A stretch of DNA of 64,000 bases from Coprococcus comes ATCC 27758. Lineage in GTDB: Bacteria; Bacillota; Clostridia; Lachnospirales; Lachnospiraceae. A model generated the notes under the pieces. That model was not told the origin of the DNA and made no database searches. It worked only from the letters and a program-made list of their open reading frames with translations. Positions 62,266 to 64,000 of this stretch are shown here, one piece after another. The DNA lies in NCBI RefSeq assembly GCF_025149785.1, contig NZ_CP102277.1:992001-1056000 (forward strand), written 5' to 3'. How positions within the stretch are numbered: the stretch's first letter is position 1; each line of letters opens with the position of its first letter. The translations under genes and the position numbers were made by a program.

Positions 62266-64000
62266 TTATTTTACAATTTTTTTCTTACCGAATGCAATGA
62301 TTGCGCCAAGAGCAGCGAGCATTGCAACCGCGAGAGCAGCGATAGGAGCGGTATCTCCTGTCTTTGTTGTAGCAGCAGTAGTGGTTTTACCGTTATTCTG
62401 GTTTTTATTGTTATCTTTGCCATTGTTGTCTTTCTTTGTATCAGGATCAGCGACAGGATCTGTTACAAAATGCTTCTGGATCACTTCACTTTTTGCACCG
62501 TTTTCGATGGTGAATACGTGGGTGATTCCGGCTTCTTTGAGAAGCTGAGTTGCTTTTGCAGCACCTCTTGCACCACTGTTGCAAAGAACGTAAATTGTTT
62601 TTCCTTTAAAATCTGCTTTGTGAGCAGTTACATATTCTGTAAATGCTTTTGCGAGATCATCCGGAAGTTTGTTATCTTTGTCAAAAAGTGGAAGGGAAAG
62701 AGATCCCTTTAAGTGTCCTTTTGTGTAAGAAGCTGTAGAACGTACATCAAGAATCAGGTAGTTCTTTGTATCTGCCATTTTATTGATTACATGAGTGTCA
62801 GAAACATAGATTGCAGCAGCTTTTACATCAGCATCTTTTGCACCACCAGTGATAGTATGCACTTTTGCAAGATCATATCCGGCAGATTTTAATAAAGCAG
62901 TAGCTGCTCTTGCACCACTTGCACCACTGTTGCAGAGAAGATAGAGTTCTTTTTTCTCAAGAGTGGCTTTGTTGTCTGTTACATATTTTGTGAAATCTTT
63001 GGAAAGCTGGTCATCTGTAGTTTTGGCAACTCCGTTTGCATTGAATACAGGTGTTGACATAGAGCCTTTTAAGTGTCCACTTCCATAGTTACCTGTCGCA
63101 CGGACGTCAAGGATTACTACGTCGTCTTTTCCGACAGCAGCAACAGCTGTTTTTCCGTCTACGGCATTTCCGTCTGTTCCAGACATTGCGTACAGAAGTT
63201 CCAGACCTTTTGCACCGTTTTCAATGGTGTATACTTTACCATCTTCTTTGATGCTTGTGTTATAGCCAAGTTTGCTAAGAAGCAGAGTTGCTTTCTGCGC
63301 CCCTCTTGCACCACTGTTGCAGATAATGTAGATTGGTTTGTCTTCTGTTATTTTTGAAGGAATTTCTTTTATGAAAGCTTTTTCCAGCGCTTCCGCTTCA
63401 GCAGTGTCAAGTTTGTTGTTATCATCAAACAGAGACTGAGAAATAGATCCCTTCAAAGTACCTGTCTTTGTCTGTGCTTTTGAAGAACGTACATCAATAA
63501 TGTATGCACTTCCGTCTTTTGCAGCGGCAATAGCATCAGTTCCGCTTACGAATTTGTAGCCGTCTACAGTTACAAAAGCACTTTGTACTGTTTTATCGTC
63601 TGCACCACCGGTAATGGTGTAGATTGTATTCGGGTCAACACCTTTGTCTGCAAGTAATGCAGTGGCGGCTTTTGCACCTCTTTGGTCGCTGTTACAGAGG
63701 ACGTATACTTTTTTGCCTGAGAAGGTAGAAGGGTTATCCTGCACATATTTAGCAAAGGTTATTGCATATGGATCTTGGTTGGTTTCTGCTACAACCTGTT
63801 TTCCTTCTTCATTCAGATAGAAAACAGGAAGAGAAAGAGATTTTTTCAAATGACCGATTGCAAAGTCCTCTTTTGTACGTACATCTACGATAACCACGTC
63901 ATTTGAATCAACAGCAGCTACAGCTTCAGCACCGGTTACAGAATTGTTTGTTCCAAGGAATGCGTAACGAACTTCAAGACCTGTTGCTCCGCCTGTAATG
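62266..64000 (-). CDS. wall-anchored multi-rhodanese protein (5' partial)
   Basis: The frame runs off the window: codons upstream of 63897 continue open to 64000 (ITGGATGLEVRYAFLGTNNSVTG...), so the N-terminus is missing; about 577 residues are visible. Four complete rhodanese domains follow one another, each with a DVR strand, a GxLKGSxSxPxF segment and a catalytic-Cys loop: CNSDQRG, CNSGARG, CNSGASG, CNSGARG. A linker of Asp/Lys/Asn residues (DTKKDNNGKDNNKNQNNGKTTT) then leads to KTGDTAPI, a hydrophobic helix and FGKKKIVK, a variant sortase-type sorting signal. The protein should sit on the cell wall. At least one more domain lies beyond the window edge. Confidence 0.85.
   Translation of the reverse strand, partial: ITGGATGLEVRYAFLGTNNSVTGAEAVAAVDSNDVVIVDVRTKEDFAIGHLKKSLSLPVFYLNEEGKQVVAETNQDPYAITFAKYVQDNPSTFSGKKVYVLCNSDQRGAKAATALLADKGVDPNTIYTITGGADDKTVQSAFVTVDGYKFVSGTDAIAAAKDGSAYIIDVRSSKAQTKTGTLKGSISQSLFDDNNKLDTAEAEALEKAFIKEIPSKITEDKPIYIICNSGARGAQKATLLLSKLGYNTSIKEDGKVYTIENGAKGLELLYAMSGTDGNAVDGKTAVAAVGKDDVVILDVRATGNYGSGHLKGSMSTPVFNANGVAKTTDDQLSKDFTKYVTDNKATLEKKELYLLCNSGASGARAATALLKSAGYDLAKVHTITGGAKDADVKAAAIYVSDTHVINKMADTKNYLILDVRSTASYTKGHLKGSLSLPLFDKDNKLPDDLAKAFTEYVTAHKADFKGKTIYVLCNSGARGAAKATQLLKEAGITHVFTIENGAKSEVIQKHFVTDPVADPDTKKDNNGKDNNKNQNNGKTTTAATTKTGDTAPIAALAVAMLAALGAIIAFGKKKIVK

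Noticed and set aside
62560-63720. regularly spaced DNA repeats that look array-like
   Set aside because: They are coding repeats of the Cys-loop region of rhodanese modules, in frame with the protein.

Overview
The window comes from a low-GC Gram-positive gut-type anaerobe, most likely a member of the Lachnospiraceae (Clostridia). This is inferred from the strong AGGAGG-type ribosome sites, a T-box leader on leuS, a COG0523 GTPase pair, DUF4317, a membrane pyrophosphatase, an IS1182-type element and a KTGD-type wall-anchor tail. It is chromosomal. I saw no rRNA, tRNA, CRISPR array, prophage or replication origin.

Layout. 1-6.4 kb: the end of a cysteine-desulfidase-like gene, an M42 peptidase, a MATE exporter and an aromatic amino-acid pair (tyrA, aroA). 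6.5-13.3 kb: an EF-G-like GTPase with altered G-motifs, then a Trk potassium operon ending in an uncharacterised membrane-anchored protein. 13.3-15.2 kb: an IS1182-family insertion next to a copy of a dispersed palindromic repeat. 15.2-20.3 kb: a small ATPase, then an overlapping operon of two COG0523 GTPases, recQ and a YgjP-like metalloprotease. 20.3-24.4 kb: T-box-controlled leuS, an 80-bp tandem repeat, a free-standing FakA C-terminal domain and a 2H phosphoesterase. 24.5-34 kb: housekeeping and membrane genes (MATE, SseB, two VTT proteins, M50 protease, DUF4317, YqeY, PflX-like radical SAM, YkgJ-like), a MazEF module with a clear palindromic operator, and a 5'-truncated rpiB remnant. 34-37.9 kb: a CdaR-type regulator and glycerate kinase separated by about 1 kb of gene debris, plus an aldo/keto reductase remnant.

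37.9-48.7 kb: hppA, then a collinear gene set (40.1-48.7 kb). It contains a C_GCAxxG_C_C protein, a TIGR04282-type transferase, an Fe-S oxidoreductase, a LysR regulator, a YnjBCD-like ABC importer, a nucleoside hydrolase and a TIGR04283-type transferase. The two transferases are the pair first named 'rSAM/selenodomain-associated' and later linked to arsenosugars. No arsenic methylase or partner radical SAM gene is present here, so the product is open.

48.8-64 kb: a surface-polysaccharide locus with a Wzm/Wzt-type exporter, four glycosyltransferases, an initiating sugar transferase and an LCP ligase. It is interleaved with two rhodanese lipoproteins and followed by a convergent, wall-anchored protein with at least four tandem rhodanese domains (cut by the window end). 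Three exported rhodanese proteins beside a glycan locus, and the 40-48.7 kb transferase/ABC set, are the two best candidates for undescribed biology.
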